From Frankiales bacterium (GTDB lineage: Bacteria > Actinomycetota > Actinomycetes > Mycobacteriales > Jatrophihabitantaceae): DNA of 64,000 nucleotides. The stretch is taken from NCBI GenBank assembly GCA_025966315.1, contig JAOPUZ010000026.1, forward strand, positions 27,731-91,730. The letters are read 5' to 3'. This document shows positions 8,258-16,279 of this stretch, one piece after another (within the stretch, counting starts at the first letter, position 1; every line of letters begins with the position of its first letter). The notes below the pieces were generated by a model that was not told the origin of the DNA, ran no database searches, and worked only from the letters and a program-made list of their open reading frames with translations. A program made the translations under genes and the position numbers.

Positions 8258-8932
8258 TCAGGCGTCGCCGGCCGGTCGGTCGCGAACGTGGCGGCCAAAC
8301 CGCAGGGGGACCGCCAGCAACAGCAGCACCCAGGGGCCGTCCTGCTTCAAGAGATAGCCGGCCGGAATACACAGCAGGAAGACGGCGAGGCTGCGCCAGG
8401 TCTCGGCCTTATGCATCGAGCCGTACACCGATTCTGCGTCCTTGGGCATCAGCCGGTAGTGACGAACATCGTGGTCGAGCAACAACAGCAGCAACACCGC
8501 GACGACGTTGAACGCTCCGTATAAGGCCAGCGCGAAGGGCGTCCCGCCGTAGTTTCCCAGCAAACTGGCGGGGAACGGCATCGCCGCTACGACAATGAGC
8601 ACCAGGATCGTGTCGCGGAAAAGGCGCGGATGGGTTTTGTCGACCAGCCGCATCACGCGGCGATGGCGTTGCCAATAGCTCGCGATGACATAGAAACTAA
8701 CGAGAAATGACCAGTAACTCGCCGAATTGTCGGCCAGCGCGTGTCGCATCGTCGAATCGCTGGGATGGTGACCGAGAGCTGGCACCTTGAGATCCAGCGC
8801 CAGCAGCGTCATCGCGATTGCGAACACGCCGTCGGCCAGCGTCAGCAGCCGGCCGAGCGAGTTGTCTTGCAGCCCCGCGGTTTCTTCGCCTTCAACCACG
8901 GGTCGGTGATCGCCACCGGCTGCCTCAGTCAC
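8258..8932 (-). CDS. TMEM175-family (DUF1211) potassium channel-like membrane protein
   Basis: 224 residues if started at GTG 8932; a TTG at 8986 would add 18 residues of basic sequence. The first membrane helix carries RLLTLADGVFAIAMTLLALDLKVP, the signature filter-helix of bacterial TMEM175 potassium channels. Further hydrophobic segments follow at SYWSFLVSFYVIASYW, LVLIVVAAMPFPASLL, ALYGAFNVVAVLLLLLL and near the C-terminus, giving about six helices. Bacterial members form tetrameric potassium-permeable channels. It is a single gene, tail to tail with the monooxygenase. Confidence 0.85.
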   Translation of the reverse strand: MTEAAGGDHRPVVEGEETAGLQDNSLGRLLTLADGVFAIAMTLLALDLKVPALGHHPSDSTMRHALADNSASYWSFLVSFYVIASYWQRHRRVMRLVDKTHPRLFRDTILVLIVVAAMPFPASLLGNYGGTPFALALYGAFNVVAVLLLLLLDHDVRHYRLMPKDAESVYGSMHKAETWRSLAVFLLCIPAGYLLKQDGPWVLLLLAVPLRFGRHVRDRPAGDA

Positions 8933-9090
8933 CCGATTACGGTAACGGCCGCGGTTCGCCGGCTTCGGGAGGCGCTCGCGAATCAATCCAATTGGATCAG
9001 GTCAACGAGGTCTACGGCCGACTTCGAGCCGACCGGGTCGGGCATCGCGCCGTCCAGGAACGGTGATCCCCCGCCGGGCCGGTCACTTCG

Positions 9091-10236
9091 TCAGCCCGGT
9101 GGGCCGACAATGGTGCTGATGGCGTTCGCGAGTTCGGGCGTCATGGTAAGACCCGCAAGCTGCTTCGTTCCGATCGCGAAACTGACAAACGCTCCGTTGA
9201 TCTCGACCGTAACCGGAGCGCCCGTCGTCGCGAAGACGAGCCGCGTGACGGTAGCGAACGCCACCCCAGTGGACGTGAAATTCGCGGGCATCGCGACTAG
9301 GCCATTGACCATCGTGGCCAATTCCTGCGCCTGATTGCCTGAGATCGAGCGACGCTGGGTCGTGCCCTGCGGCGTCTTCGCCGACGACCTGGTGACGCTC
9401 AGTTCCACGGAACTCACCGGCAGCGCGATGTGCTCGACCGCCGGCCGTACGGCAAGCGCCATGGCTTGCACATCGACCCGGATCGCCGAGCGGGCGCCGT
9501 CCGCGGCAATGGTCAGTTGGAATCTCAAGTTCGAATAGCCGGCGTGCTGGCCGTCCTGCTCGAGGATCAACCCCCGAGTGGTGACGATGCCATGATCGGA
9601 TCGGCTTGCAGTACCGGATTTCGTCAGCCCGTCGGGAACATTGCGGTCGAAGAAGTCGAATGCCTGGTTCATCGATTGGCTCAGCTTCCACCAGCGGCGG
9701 TCCTGCGTCCAACCCGCGCGCTGGTCACCGTAGGCGAGCGCGGGCACCGGCGCGGTGGCCGCGGGATCCGCGCCGGCCGGCAGGATCAGTTTCCGAAATG
9801 TGTCTTGGACCGCGGCGGCCGCGGCAGCCTGATTCGACGACGCTGTCGCCGGGTCGGGCGTCGGGACAGTGTGGATCGCCGTCCCCGCTGATGGTGGTGC
9901 CGGCGAGCGGGAAATGCTCGACCGGGCCACGATGATTATCGGTATCGCCACCGCCGCGACGCCGACTAGCGTCGCCACGAATTTTGCCCGCGATCTGCGC
10001 CGACCCACCATCGGAGTAGCAACCGGCAGGACGGCCACATCCACATCCACATCCACGTCAGTAGCCGCCGGAAAACCGTCGGCGTCGGCGGTGCTCCCGC
10101 CGATGCTACGAGCGAGAAAAGCATCCAGCGGTGGCGCGTCCCGGCCGGCGGTCTCCCGCCAATCAGCGCCGGCCCGCACCAGCGAATCGTGCAGCCCATG
10201 GTCAGTTACGTCAGCCGTTGGCTCGTCGTGGCTCAT
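9091..10236 (-). CDS. Sigma-factor-coupled single-pass membrane protein (possible anti-sigma or effector)
   Basis: 381 residues from ATG at 10236, overlapping the sigma-factor stop by ATGA; the frame is open far upstream but only as antisense of the sigma gene. A cytoplasmic N-terminus of about 85 residues includes a DV repeat, then one membrane helix near 86-105 (FVATLVGVAAVAIPIIIVA), then a roughly 275-residue outside domain rich in Ala/Thr. The strict coupling to an ECF sigma suggests an anti-sigma factor or a co-regulated envelope protein; no ZAS zinc motif is seen, so anti-sigma activity is unproved. The outside domain resembles nothing I can name. Confidence 0.65.
   Translation of the reverse strand: MSHDEPTADVTDHGLHDSLVRAGADWRETAGRDAPPLDAFLARSIGGSTADADGFPAATDVDVDVDVAVLPVATPMVGRRRSRAKFVATLVGVAAVAIPIIIVARSSISRSPAPPSAGTAIHTVPTPDPATASSNQAAAAAAVQDTFRKLILPAGADPAATAPVPALAYGDQRAGWTQDRRWWKLSQSMNQAFDFFDRNVPDGLTKSGTASRSDHGIVTTRGLILEQDGQHAGYSNLRFQLTIAADGARSAIRVDVQAMALAVRPAVEHIALPVSSVELSVTRSSAKTPQGTTQRRSISGNQAQELATMVNGLVAMPANFTSTGVAFATVTRLVFATTGAPVTVEINGAFVSFAIGTKQLAGLTMTPELANAISTIVGPPG
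10035..10056. repeat. Hexanucleotide repeat inside coding sequence
   Basis: CCACAT occurs three times in tandem followed by CCAC. It encodes the Asp-Val repeat in the cytoplasmic part of the sigma-coupled membrane protein. Being a multiple of three it changes length without breaking the frame. Confidence 0.8.
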
Positions 10237-10811
10237 CGATAGTCCTCTCCCAGATAGCCGCGCAATTTCAGCCTCGCGTCGGCCAAGGTGGATTTCGCCG
10301 TACCGGCCGAGCAGGACATCACAACGGCCACGTCGGCCACCGGCAGGCCCAGAAAGTAGTAGAGCTCCACGCACAAGCGCTGGCGATCGGTCAGCCGGGC
10401 CAGCGCCCGGGCAAGATCGACGCCGACCGGCACATCGATCGGTGTCGCGGCGCGATCGGTTGGCTGGGGCGCGGACACCTGCGATAGCGCGAGATCTGGC
10501 GAATGTTCCCGGCGGCGGGCAGGACGTCCTTCGTTGGCGACGATCGCCAGCAACCAATTGCGGGGCGTCCCGCGGCCGGCATCGTACTGAGCCCAGTGCA
10601 GCCACGCCGCCGACAGGGCGTCCTGCAGGACATCCTCGCCGCGACCAGCCGGGGCCATTCGCATCGACAGCCGCGCCATCGACAACCAATGCGGCTCAAC
10701 CCACGCCGAGAATCGAGCGGCATTGGACGGCTCGTCGGATGTGGACGCCGTGGTCGGCGTTTTCGGCGTGGCAGCCGTCGCCGGCCCAGCGGAGAGCTGC
10801 GTGTTGTCCAC
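10233..10811 (-). CDS. ECF-type RNA polymerase sigma factor
   Basis: 192 residues from GTG at 10811. Sigma region 2 is visible as RGEDVLQDALSAAWLHWAQYDAGRGTPRNWLLAIV, and region 4 as LARALARLTDRQRLCVELYYFLGLPVADVAVVM followed by a helix with SAGTAKSTLADAR. Length and two-domain layout match ECF sigma factors. The TATATA just ahead of GTG suggests a leaderless message. Its stop overlaps the start of the membrane protein gene by four bases, so the two should be made together and the partner probably controls it. Confidence 0.85.
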   Translation of the reverse strand: MDNTQLSAGPATAATPKTPTTASTSDEPSNAARFSAWVEPHWLSMARLSMRMAPAGRGEDVLQDALSAAWLHWAQYDAGRGTPRNWLLAIVANEGRPARRREHSPDLALSQVSAPQPTDRAATPIDVPVGVDLARALARLTDRQRLCVELYYFLGLPVADVAVVMSCSAGTAKSTLADARLKLRGYLGEDYR

Positions 10812-10826
10812 ACCTATATATATGCC
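10812..10826 (-). promoter_or_regulatory. Putative -10 element for a leaderless ECF sigma mRNA
   Basis: The minus strand reads a TATATATA run ending a few bases before the GTG start. A TATATA hexamer placed about six bases from the start codon puts transcription start on or next to GTG. No convincing -35 was found. Confidence 0.4.
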
Positions 10827-10859
10827 ACCCGCGTGTCGATGGTTGGGTCCAATTCGAAA

Positions 10860-12239
10860 TCAGCCGTCGACCGCCTGGCTGGTACGGGCACGGACGGCCG
10901 ACAGGAACGCGGCATAACTCCAGGTCAGGTCCCGGACGCTGCGCTCGTAGCCGGACTCGCCATCGAATTGTTCGCTCAGCTCCAGGTGATCGCTGTGGTG
11001 CACGACCGCACGCAGCATTTCGTCGCCGGCGGCCTGCAGTGCTGCGGCCGCCGCGCCGATCGGCGTGGCCGAGGTGACGCCGACCTGGTCGAAGAACTCC
11101 GCCGACAACTCGTCGAGCGGCAGCGTGCCCGCCGAGAGAATACCGTTCGCCACCTCGTAGTAGAGCTGGGCGAAGTTGGCGGTACACAGCGCCCAGGGAT
11201 GGTCGCCGGCGCCGCCGGAACCACCGTCGTAGGTGTCCATCGGATAGCGCCCGAGCATCGGGCCCACGCCCAACTCGCGATCGGCCAGATTGATCGGATA
11301 GACCGCCGGCGAATTCGGATCAGCCCATTGGCGACGCAACTGGCCCGCGGTGGCGAGAAGTTTCGTGTCCGTACAGGGCACCGCGCCGTAGATAGCGGCC
11401 TGCACGATGTCGATGTTCGGGTCATAGCCCGCGGGCACCACTGGTTCGTCCGGCTTACCGGGCGTGACGCCGCCGATCAAGGTCGCGTAATAGGTACCAT
11501 TCCAGTGCGCCGCCAACGCCTGTTGCAGCCAGGTGATTGCCGGCGCGGTCCCGGCCGGCACCGTGACGCCGACCCGGTTGGTCGTCACCTCCAACAGGCA
11601 GCGCAGCTGCACGGAGCGGGCGAAGAACGAGAAGCCGATGTGCTCTTCCCACAGGTTGGTCGTCGCGTCGGTGTAACAGGTCAGCAGGTACTCGACGTTG
11701 CGGGCGATGAGCGCGCGGGCCAACTTCTGCGTAGCCGTGTCGAGGCCGTCGAAAGCCGCCAGCACCGCGATCGTCTGGATCGCGGGACCGTCGTTCTGCT
11801 CCGACCACGGCCGCGCCTGGCCGTCAATCGTGAAACAGGCATGGCCGAGCGTCGGGGCGGCGTTGGCCTGAGTGAGCTGCGCGAAGTTGACGTAGTCGAT
11901 CAGGGCGCCAACGGCTGCGTCGGGGCCGGCCGGGCTGGCGGCGGCGACCTCGAGGGCGGTGATCGCGGCGTCGCGCGTCCAGTTGAAGACGTAGTCCTGT
12001 CGGATGTCCGGGGTGTTGGCCGGATATGACGGCGCGGCGATGACACAACCCGGCCTGGACAGCATGGTGTGGCTGGAGTCGTCGAACGGATAGCCGTCGC
12101 TGGAGATGTTCCGCAACATCAGCGCATACATGTGCTGCGCCACCCGCTCCAGCTGGATCCCCTGGAAGGCGATGCTTTCACGCGCCGCCGGTGGATTCCG
12201 GGTGGGCGTGATGGTGCGGGCAAGAGGCGTATCCGACAT
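10860..12239 (-). CDS. GH15 glucoamylase (fungal-type glucan 1,4-alpha-glucosidase)
   Basis: 459 residues. GH15 enzymes release beta-glucose from non-reducing ends of alpha-glucans. Seen are DYVFNWTRDAA near 85, the general-acid segment TNLWEEHIGFSFFAR near 195, and the late segment SEQFDGESGYERSVRDLTWS near 420 carrying the general-base Glu. The pattern is closer to fungal glucoamylases than to the usual bacterial GH15. There is no signal peptide, so it should act inside the cell. It is the second gene of a two-gene unit with the lipocalin-like protein, divergent from the GMC/ferritin operon, and it probably feeds that pathway. Catalytic assignments follow family patterns. Confidence 0.88.
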   Translation of the reverse strand: MSDTPLARTITPTRNPPAARESIAFQGIQLERVAQHMYALMLRNISSDGYPFDDSSHTMLSRPGCVIAAPSYPANTPDIRQDYVFNWTRDAAITALEVAAASPAGPDAAVGALIDYVNFAQLTQANAAPTLGHACFTIDGQARPWSEQNDGPAIQTIAVLAAFDGLDTATQKLARALIARNVEYLLTCYTDATTNLWEEHIGFSFFARSVQLRCLLEVTTNRVGVTVPAGTAPAITWLQQALAAHWNGTYYATLIGGVTPGKPDEPVVPAGYDPNIDIVQAAIYGAVPCTDTKLLATAGQLRRQWADPNSPAVYPINLADRELGVGPMLGRYPMDTYDGGSGGAGDHPWALCTANFAQLYYEVANGILSAGTLPLDELSAEFFDQVGVTSATPIGAAAAALQAAGDEMLRAVVHHSDHLELSEQFDGESGYERSVRDLTWSYAAFLSAVRARTSQAVDG

Positions 12240-12280
12240 GGCGAATCTCTTTCTCGTGAGGGGATGGCGATAGGTGGTTC

Positions 12281-12706
12281 TCAGGCCTCAGCTCGCTTGG
12301 CCGGCCGCATCCAGGCGATCTCGTTGATCGCGCCGCCGGGCTTCGGTTCGGTGCTCAGCACGAGTTGGCCGTCGCGATCACTGGCCAGCCGCGGCTCGAC
12401 CGCGCCGGACCAGTTCGGGAACAAGCTGTCTTCGATGCGATGCACGACTGTGTCGCCCTGTCGCTCCCAGGTGCCCGCATAAGCCAGACAGGTTGAGTAC
12501 GCCTCAGCCCGGTTCTGCGTATCGCCACCGAGCGGGTCGCCACCAGGGATGGACGGCCGCCCCGCCGCGGTCAGCACGACGGACATGTAACCGTCCGGGG
12601 CGTAGGTCAGCAGCCCGTGCGCGTCCGCTCCCAAGGGAAAGCTGATTCCACCGTCCGGATCGATCCGGCGCCAAGCCAGCAACTGCCAGGTTCCCTCGAT
12701 TTCCAT
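12281..12706 (-). CDS. Lipocalin-like domain protein
   Basis: 141 residues. It opens with IEGTWQLLAW and contains GLLTYAPDGYMSVVL, SIPGGDPL, YAGTWERQGDTVVHR and a late GQLVLST strand, the layout of the small bacterial lipocalin-like domain. These bind small hydrophobic ligands or act in polyketide and sugar-derived pathways; activity here is unknown. It is the first gene of the unit that includes the GH15 enzyme (41 bp gap) and starts very close to a good promoter, so it is probably leaderless. Confidence 0.72.
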   Translation of the reverse strand: MEIEGTWQLLAWRRIDPDGGISFPLGADAHGLLTYAPDGYMSVVLTAAGRPSIPGGDPLGGDTQNRAEAYSTCLAYAGTWERQGDTVVHRIEDSLFPNWSGAVEPRLASDRDGQLVLSTEPKPGGAINEIAWMRPAKRAEA

Positions 12707-12942
12707 CGGGCGACCTTATACACGGTTAGGCCGATATGTCTAGTAATAACTTAATATCCTAAGATAGTTGTATACGCTAATACTCTATATATGACGTGAT
12801 AAAGCCATTCTTGTTATTTATCGGTTTTATAACGCACGACGAACCGGCCAGACACCATGGCGGCACGCCACTACCGTCCCAACTGCCTGCCGAGTTCGCC
12901 GCCTCAATCGATCCGCTTCCTCGTAACCAGAGAGGAGTTTTC
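12707..12942. promoter_or_regulatory. AT-rich divergent promoter region of the sugar-oxidation cluster
   Basis: About 120 bp (12711-12835) are strikingly AT-rich against a GC-rich background. For the minus strand there is a clear promoter: TAGACA (12742-12737), 16 bp, TATAAG (12720-12715), ending a few bases before the lipocalin-like start. An inverted repeat TATC-CTAA-GATA lies at 12755-12766. The plus-strand operon starts at 12943 with AGAGGAG at 12931-12937; its own promoter must lie in the AT-rich block, where TTGTAT (12768) and TATATA (12786) are seen but poorly spaced. A regulator binding here would control both transcription units. Confidence 0.6.
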
Positions 12943-13380
12943 GTGACCTCACGCCGAGACTTGTTCATTGATCTATCCGTCGAGCTGACCGGATACTCGC
13001 GCGTCCAACTGCTCGGTACCGGGATGTCCGAGCGTTACCTGCAAGCCCTCGACGAGGTGCTGCCCGACGGCATGGTGGACGAGTTCCTGGCGACGTCGGC
13101 AGCGCTGCCGACGATGACGATCGACGCCATCCTGCGCAGCGAAACCTGGGGCCCGGTCACCCGAAACATCATGATCCTCTGGTACTGCGGACGGTGGACG
13201 GCGCTGCCGGATTCCTGGCGAGCAGTACACGGGACCCGGCCGGCCGACAGCAACCACGTGATCTCGGCCGATTCGTACCAGGCCGGCTTGCAGTGGGTTG
13301 CGGCCGGCGCCCACCCCGCGGGGGCCCGGCAGCAGGGCTTCGGCGCCTGGACCGTCGCTCCCGAGGAAGCGGCCTCATGA
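12943..13380 (+). CDS. FAD sugar dehydrogenase small subunit-like protein (copy 1)
   Basis: 145 residues from GTG at 12943 with AGAGGAG upstream. It resembles the small (gamma) subunit of bacterial FAD-dependent hexose dehydrogenases: an N-terminal helix DLFIDLSVELTGYS, then WGPVTRNIMILWYCGRW, SADSYQAGLQW and a glycine-rich tail GARQQGFGAW. In known complexes this subunit chaperones the GMC catalytic subunit and carries a Tat signal; here no hydrophobic signal segment is present, so the complex should stay in the cytoplasm. Its stop overlaps the next start (ATGA). A second copy is at 19279-19776. Confidence 0.7.
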   Translation: MTSRRDLFIDLSVELTGYSRVQLLGTGMSERYLQALDEVLPDGMVDEFLATSAALPTMTIDAILRSETWGPVTRNIMILWYCGRWTALPDSWRAVHGTRPADSNHVISADSYQAGLQWVAAGAHPAGARQQGFGAWTVAPEEAAS

Positions 13381-15212
13381 GCGAGCATCGCAGCGACGAA
13401 CGAGCGAATGGCATCGATGATGCACAGCACGATGTCGTCGTCGTGGGAGCCGGGATAGCCGGCTCCCTAGTGGCGAAACGCCTTACCCAGGCTGGGTTCA
13501 GCGTCCTCGTACTCGAAGCGGGACCGGCCACCGCGGCCGCCTTTGACGACTACAGCAATCACGTCCAGGCCTTCTACGCGGCCACCAGCAAGGGACCGGA
13601 ATCGGCCTGGCCGCCCGCCGCCGGGGTGCCGCAGCCCGACACCGCCGACATCCGCACCGGGGACGGGTACTTCGTCCAGGCCGGCCCGCTTCCCTACGGC
13701 AGCACGTACACCCGGCTCCAGGGTGGCTCAACCCTGCACTGGCTGGGCGTGTCGCTACGGATGCTGCCCGAGGACTTCCAACTCCAGTCGAGCTACGGCG
13801 TGGGGCGGGACTGGCCGCTCGACTACTGGGCGCTCGAGCCCTTTTACGGCGAGGCCGAACACGAGATCGGGGTGGCCGCCGACGTCGTCGACCAAACGCA
13901 CCTGGGCCTGGAGTTCGCCCCCGGCTACGACTACCCGATGCACCGGATTCCGCCCAGCTATTCCGACCGCCTGCTCGCGGCCGCGGTGGACGGCATGACC
14001 GTCAACCTCGGCGAGGACCAGCTGGCTTTGAAGGTCCGCAATTACCCGGCCGCCCGCAACTCGATGCCGCGGGGTGATTACCGGCCGGTCGGCGCCGTCG
14101 ACCAACGTCGGGCCGGGCAGGGCGACGGCCACGGCCTGGCCCGCGACCTTGGTCAGCGCTGCGCGGGCAACACCGCCTGCACGCCGATCTGCCCGATCCA
14201 GGCCAAGTACAACGCGGGCAAGACGTTGGCTCAGGCTGACGGCCGCACCTTGCAGGTCGTTGCGCAGGCGGTCGCGTCGAAGATCCAGCTGGACCCGGTC
14301 ACGGGCGAGGTGCGCGGGATTGAATACCAGCGCTACGACGATCCGGCCTCGGCGCGGCACACGGTGCACGTCGCGCGCGGGCGGGTGTACGTGCTTGCCG
14401 CCCACGCGATCGAGAACGCCAAGCTGATGCTCGCCTCCGGGCTGGGCTCGGCCAGCGGGATGCTTGGCCGGAACCTGATGGATCATCCGTCCATCTACGG
14501 CTGGGGGCTGGCCTCCCACCCGGTCGGGCCGTACCGGGGACCGCTGTCCACGTCCGGCATCGACGACCTGCGCGGCGGGCCGTTTCGAGCCCGCCACGCC
14601 GCCTTGCGAGTGGACGTCGGCAACGACGGCTGGCGGGCACCAACGGGCGCGCCGGACAGCACCGTCACCGATGCCGTCGCCAACCGCGGCCTGTTCGGGA
14701 CAGCGCTGCGCGAGCACCTGCGCTCGACGCTGTCGCGGCATGTGCGCTTCTCCCTCAACGTCGAGCAATTGCCGTCCCGATCGAACCGGGTGAGCATCGA
14801 TCCGCGTTACGTCGACCTGCTGGGCAATCCGCGGCCGGTGATCAACTACGACATCGACGAGTACACGCTGGCCGGTATGGCCGCCGCGAAACGCGTGTAC
14901 CAGGAAGTGTTCCGGCGCGCGGGCATCAAGGACTGCACCGACCCCGAGCAGGGTGTCTGGTTCCCGAGTGTGGCCTACCAGGGCGACACCTTGCACTACC
15001 ACGGCATGGGTCACTTCGCCGGCACCCACGTGATGGGCAACGATCCGGCGCAATCGGTCGTCGACACCGATCAGCGGTGCTGGGAACACCGCAATCTGTT
15101 CCTCGTCGGTTCGGGCAGTTTCCCGACGATGGGCACGTCCAACCCGACGCTAACCCTGGCCGCGCTAGCCCTTCGTACGGCGCGGCACCTGGCCAAGGAG
15201 CTGTCGACATGA
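13377..15212 (+). CDS. GMC-family FAD sugar dehydrogenase/oxidase, catalytic subunit (copy 1)
   Basis: 611 residues. FAD motif VVVGAGIAGSLVAKRL near 20-35 and LVLEAG after it; GMC signature GGSTLHWLGVSLR near 118; near 261-280 a cysteine set RCAGNTACTPICPIQAKY, the spacing used for a [3Fe-4S] cluster in bacterial FAD glucose and fructose dehydrogenases; C-terminal HFAGTHVMG near 543-551 and TSNPTLT, which supply the catalytic His and Asn region. No signal peptide. Family members oxidise sugar hydroxyls (C1, C2, C3 or C5) or inositols. Flanked by its presumed small subunit (ATGA overlap) and a ferritin-like protein (ATGA overlap). Substrate is unknown. Confidence 0.88.
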   Translation: MSEHRSDERANGIDDAQHDVVVVGAGIAGSLVAKRLTQAGFSVLVLEAGPATAAAFDDYSNHVQAFYAATSKGPESAWPPAAGVPQPDTADIRTGDGYFVQAGPLPYGSTYTRLQGGSTLHWLGVSLRMLPEDFQLQSSYGVGRDWPLDYWALEPFYGEAEHEIGVAADVVDQTHLGLEFAPGYDYPMHRIPPSYSDRLLAAAVDGMTVNLGEDQLALKVRNYPAARNSMPRGDYRPVGAVDQRRAGQGDGHGLARDLGQRCAGNTACTPICPIQAKYNAGKTLAQADGRTLQVVAQAVASKIQLDPVTGEVRGIEYQRYDDPASARHTVHVARGRVYVLAAHAIENAKLMLASGLGSASGMLGRNLMDHPSIYGWGLASHPVGPYRGPLSTSGIDDLRGGPFRARHAALRVDVGNDGWRAPTGAPDSTVTDAVANRGLFGTALREHLRSTLSRHVRFSLNVEQLPSRSNRVSIDPRYVDLLGNPRPVINYDIDEYTLAGMAAAKRVYQEVFRRAGIKDCTDPEQGVWFPSVAYQGDTLHYHGMGHFAGTHVMGNDPAQSVVDTDQRCWEHRNLFLVGSGSFPTMGTSNPTLTLAALALRTARHLAKELST

Positions 15213-16279
15213 CCGCGGCCCGCCTGAAAGAACTGCTCGCCGCGGCGGTCAAGCTCGAGCTGGCGACGATCCCGCCGTACCTGTGCGCGCTCTATTCGAT
15301 CCGGCCCGGCAGCAATCAGCAGGCGACTCTCGTGCTGCGCTCGGTCGTGGTGGAAGAAATGCTGCACATGGTGCTGGCCGCCAACGTCCTCAACGCGATC
15401 GGCGGCCGGCCGCAGGTGGCCGGCCGGGAGCACGCCCCGCATTACCCACACGAGCTGCCGGACGGCGTCATCCTGGATCTGCTGCCGTTCTCACCCGCGG
15501 CGATCGAGTCGTTCTTGCAGGTCGAGAATCCCCAATACCTACCGACGCTTACCGCCCCGGACAGCGCGGCACTGCAGGTCCGCCGTCCCGAGCTGCACAC
15601 CTCGCACGCGGTCGCCGTGTCGGAGCGTCCCACAACGATCGGTGCCTTCTACCAAGAGATCACCGAGACCTTGAAGGCCGTCGCCGCGGACATCGGTGAG
15701 CCGGCGTTGTTCTGTGGCGACCCGGCGCGCCAGATCGGCGCCGAGTTCTACTACGCCGGCGGCGGGTCACCGACCAGAGTCACCGATCTCGAATCGGCCT
15801 GCCGCGCCCTGGACGAAGTCGTCGACCAGGGCGAGGGCGACATACTTTCCCCCTATGACGCCGACGGGGACCTCGCCCACTACTTCCGCTTCCAGCAGCT
15901 GAAATACAACCGGAGTTATCTGGCCGCCGACGAGATCGGCACGCCGACCGGCCCGGCCATGGGCGTCGACTTCAAGACCGTCTACCCGATGCTCGCCAAT
16001 CCGCGCACGGCCGAGTACGACGATCCGGACCTGAAAGCGGCTTCCGTACGGGCCAATCACAGCTGGTCGCAGCTGCTCCAACAGCTGGACGCCGCCTTCG
16101 ACGGGCGACCCGACGCTTTGCTGCCCGCGGTGCACACGATGTTCCGGCTCCGTGACGCGATGCTCGTGCTGCTGGCCAATCCCTTACCCGATCACCACGG
16201 CCGGCATGCGGGGCCGACATTCGAATGGCAACCATTCACCACAGCGAAGGCAGGGACGAATCATGATCTTTCCCCGTGA
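15209..16279 (+). CDS. Ferritin-like (VioB/RebD N-terminal type) protein (copy 1)
   Basis: 356 residues, start overlapping the preceding stop (ATGA). It matches the ferritin-like domain found at the N-terminus of VioB-type iminophenyl-pyruvate dimer synthases: LELATIPPYLCALYSI with the first Glu, then VVVEEMLHMVLAANVLNAIGG with the EExxH metal pair, a later FYQEI helix, LFCGDPARQIGAEFYYAGGG and DLAHYFRFQQL with another Glu/His region. These residues are candidates for a diiron or other metal site. The VioB/RebD proteins have reported catalase activity, so peroxide removal for the flavoenzyme is one idea; electron transfer is another. Both are inference. Confidence 0.75.
   Translation: MTAARLKELLAAAVKLELATIPPYLCALYSIRPGSNQQATLVLRSVVVEEMLHMVLAANVLNAIGGRPQVAGREHAPHYPHELPDGVILDLLPFSPAAIESFLQVENPQYLPTLTAPDSAALQVRRPELHTSHAVAVSERPTTIGAFYQEITETLKAVAADIGEPALFCGDPARQIGAEFYYAGGGSPTRVTDLESACRALDEVVDQGEGDILSPYDADGDLAHYFRFQQLKYNRSYLAADEIGTPTGPAMGVDFKTVYPMLANPRTAEYDDPDLKAASVRANHSWSQLLQQLDAAFDGRPDALLPAVHTMFRLRDAMLVLLANPLPDHHGRHAGPTFEWQPFTTAKAGTNHDLSP

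Noticed and set aside
9869..11077. Plus-strand open frame across the sigma/membrane-protein junction
   Set aside because: Crosses two coupled genes on the other strand; Arg/Ser/Pro-rich with no motif.
10503..12029. Long plus-strand open frame over the ECF and GH15 genes
   Set aside because: Antisense of two recognised genes; composition and lack of motifs mark it as a shadow.
13755..15089. Minus-strand open frame of 444 codons opposite the first GMC gene
   Set aside because: Fully opposite a gene with FAD, iron-sulphur and catalytic motifs; no independent evidence.
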